A DNA stretch of 64,000 bases from JAEKNW01 sp963677815. Lineage in GTDB: Bacteria; Cloacimonadota; Cloacimonadia; Cloacimonadales; JAFGVF01. The notes beneath the pieces are model-generated. The model was not told where the DNA came from. It was given only the letters and a program-made list of their open reading frames with translations, and ran no database searches. This document shows positions 62,764 to 64,000 of this stretch, piece by piece (the stretch's first letter is position 1; every line of letters begins with the position of its first letter). Where the stretch lies: positions 2,480,001 through 2,544,000 of the forward strand of contig OY782499.1 of assembly GCA_963677815.1 (NCBI GenBank), given 5' to 3'. The translations under genes and the position numbers were made by a program.

Positions 62764-63691
62764 GATTACATACCTCTTGAATAGAAATTGAGTTTCCCTT
62801 AGTTTGCTTCCTTGTTTGATTTACTATGAGCTCTCCAAGAAGTCCGATTGAAAAGAATTGAATACCAGCTAAAATTAGTAGTATAGAGAGGAAGAGTGCT
62901 GGTCTATTGGACAGAGGCATTCCCATAAGATATTTCATAACAGAGAGATAAAGACCTAAGATAGTACCTAAAATAGTTAAGATAGAGCCTATTCCCCCAA
63001 AGAGATAAAGGGGGGAACGGTTGAATTTGGTAATAAGCTTAACAGTTAATAAGTCTAAAAATCCTCTTAAATAACGTTCAAATCCATATTTAGATTTCCC
63101 AAATTCTCTAGCTCGATGATGTACAGGTATCTGACCTACTTTAAAGCCCTTAGCATCTGCTAAGGCAGGCACATATCTATGCATTTCTCCATAAATATCT
63201 AATTCTTTGACTAAACTTTTACTATAAGCCTTAAAACCACAATTATAATCATTTAATTTAAGTTTAAAGGTTCTGGATGTTACCCAGTTAAAAAACTTCG
63301 AAGGTAATCGTTTATTCAAAGGATCACGTCTTTTAACTTTCCAACCTGTAACTAGATCATAACCTTCTTGCATTTTATCTAAGAAATTTTTAATTTCAAT
63401 CGGATTATCTTGTAAATCTGCATCCATAGTGAAAATGATATCCCCTGACACTTTAGAAAAGCCAACATTTAAGGCATAAGCCTTACCAAAATTCTTTCTA
63501 AACTTAATAACTTTAACACCTTTATCTTTAGCAGCAATGTTTTTCATTACTTGGAAAGTATTATCATTACTACCATCATCAACAAAAATAATTTCATATT
63601 CATGACTTTCAACATTTTCAACAATCTCACGATAAAGCTGTTCTAAAGATTCTTCTTCATTAAGAGCTGGAATTACAAAAGATAAGATCAT
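62750..63691 (-). CDS. Glycosyltransferase family 2, DPM1/ArnC-like, with two membrane helices
   Basis: 313 residues. A GT-A domain (about 1-215): SFVIPALNEEESLEQLYREI, FVDDGSNDNTF, ITMDADLQDNP-type DXD (seen as FTMDADLQDNPIEI, about 90) and the Q/RxxRW-like region. Two C-terminal membrane helices (about 227-290) are typical of polyprenyl-phosphate mannosyl- or glucosyltransferases (DPM1/GtrB/ArnC). It probably loads a sugar onto undecaprenyl phosphate. GGAGAAGTA precedes the ATG. Next to a lipid acyltransferase, which fits envelope glycolipid synthesis. Confidence 0.92.
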   Translation of the reverse strand: MILSFVIPALNEEESLEQLYREIVENVESHEYEIIFVDDGSNDNTFQVMKNIAAKDKGVKVIKFRKNFGKAYALNVGFSKVSGDIIFTMDADLQDNPIEIKNFLDKMQEGYDLVTGWKVKRRDPLNKRLPSKFFNWVTSRTFKLKLNDYNCGFKAYSKSLVKELDIYGEMHRYVPALADAKGFKVGQIPVHHRAREFGKSKYGFERYLRGFLDLLTVKLITKFNRSPLYLFGGIGSILTILGTILGLYLSVMKYLMGMPLSNRPALFLSILLILAGIQFFSIGLLGELIVNQTRKQTKGNSISIQEVCNLEEE

Positions 63692-63699
63692 TACTTCTC

Positions 63700-64000
63700 C
63701 TATTTTAAGAAATCAAAAAAAACTTTAGTTGAGAGTTTAGCAAATAGGGCTGGTCTCTTCAAGATTAAAGTTTTAAATATATTTAAGACATTTAGCTGAT
63801 CAAGTGATATATCTCTAAGATAGTCAAAATATTTATCTAATTTATCATTAGAAGCATTAGTAAGCTTCTCTTTGATGATTTGTTCAATACTTTCTTTATT
63901 CTTGTTTTTTGAGTGCCACTTATCTTGATAGGCCATTAATTTCTTATCATTTATTCCTTTATCACTAAAAGATTTAACTATGGTCTGTCCGCAAAGATAT
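63700..64000 (-). CDS. C-terminal part of a probable FAD-dependent oxidoreductase (geranylgeranyl reductase type)
   Basis: The frame is open from the right edge (YLCGQTIVKSFSDKGINDKK) through an internal Met at 63936 to the stop, so the gene extends beyond the window. About 99 residues are seen. The end of the flavin domain and the following helix (LMAYQDKWHSKNKN) and leucine-rich tail (LNVLNIFKTLILKRPALFAK) fit the C terminus of geranylgeranyl-reductase-like FAD proteins, but the Rossmann motif is outside, so this is tentative. It precedes the glycosyltransferase by 8 bases. Confidence 0.55.
   Translation of the reverse strand, partial: YLCGQTIVKSFSDKGINDKKLMAYQDKWHSKNKNKESIEQIIKEKLTNASNDKLDKYFDYLRDISLDQLNVLNIFKTLILKRPALFAKLSTKVFFDFLK

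Overview
The window looks like chromosome from an uncultured, strictly anaerobic, AT-rich Gram-negative bacterium of the FCB group, most plausibly Cloacimonadota. The reasons are: four secreted or surface proteins that end in (or carry) FCB-type features such as the C-terminal YPNPF/FlgD-like sorting domain of type IX secretion (T9SS) cargo; several probable outer-membrane barrels; a lipid A-type acyltransferase; low GC; AGA/TTA-rich codon use; and a MinD-ferredoxin/NifX operon typical of anaerobes. The phylum is inferred, not proven. TGA, TAA and TAG all act as stops (surE, rsmA and the ABC-peptidase gene end in TGA).

Layout. 1-5770: the 5' end of a secreted protein, a palindromic repeat, a MATE pump divergent from a small multidrug exporter, then an overlapping surE-pcm-cNMP-AI-2E transporter operon. 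5951-9649: a T9SS cargo protein convergent with a DEAD-box helicase. 9650-14751: the most unusual part. Two dense repeat clusters bracket a two-gene operon: a small T9SS cargo protein and a double SUMF1 (FGE-sulfatase-fold) protein. Each SUMF1 domain carries a 141-bp segment with the hallmarks of a diversity-generating retroelement (DGR) variable region; the second is cut off by an in-frame TGA. No reverse transcriptase or template repeat lies in the window. 14752-21847: a second MATE pump, a 63-bp tandem array that touches the uvrA stop codon, uvrA, an outer-membrane protein and rsmA. 22267-25524: an operon of a UPF0251 regulator, a DUF5320 protein, two MinD-ferredoxin ATPases and two NifX/Fe-Mo-cluster-binding proteins, resembling the orange-protein (ORP) operons of anaerobes. 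25594-31118: lipoproteins, then mutL-miaA-parvulin. 31191-37189: an exonuclease and an ABC transporter whose permease is fused to an M1 aminopeptidase. 37314-42849: tRNA-Pro(GGG), two sensor kinases and a Ca-binding-repeat outer-membrane protein. 42988-52229: an Ldh-family oxidoreductase and a ddl-hypothetical-FecR-barrel-CHASE2/cyclase operon. 52296-56472: GNAT/FemAB-like, response regulator, endonuclease-like lipoprotein and transketolase. 56473-61857: a metallophosphoesterase T9SS cargo and MsrB-MsrA fusion, separated by several repeat elements, including one non-autonomous transposon-like element with 25-bp terminal inverted repeats and an 8-bp target duplication. 61858-64000: acyltransferase, glycosyltransferase and a partial flavoprotein.

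The genes fall into envelope building and sensing (FecR/CHASE2, sensor kinases, barrels, T9SS cargo), repair and housekeeping (uvrA, mutL, miaA, rsmA, tkt, msrBA, pcm, surE) and anaerobic metal-cluster handling. Intergenic DNA is rich in at least five separate repeat families, several of them palindromic and placed at gene 3' ends.
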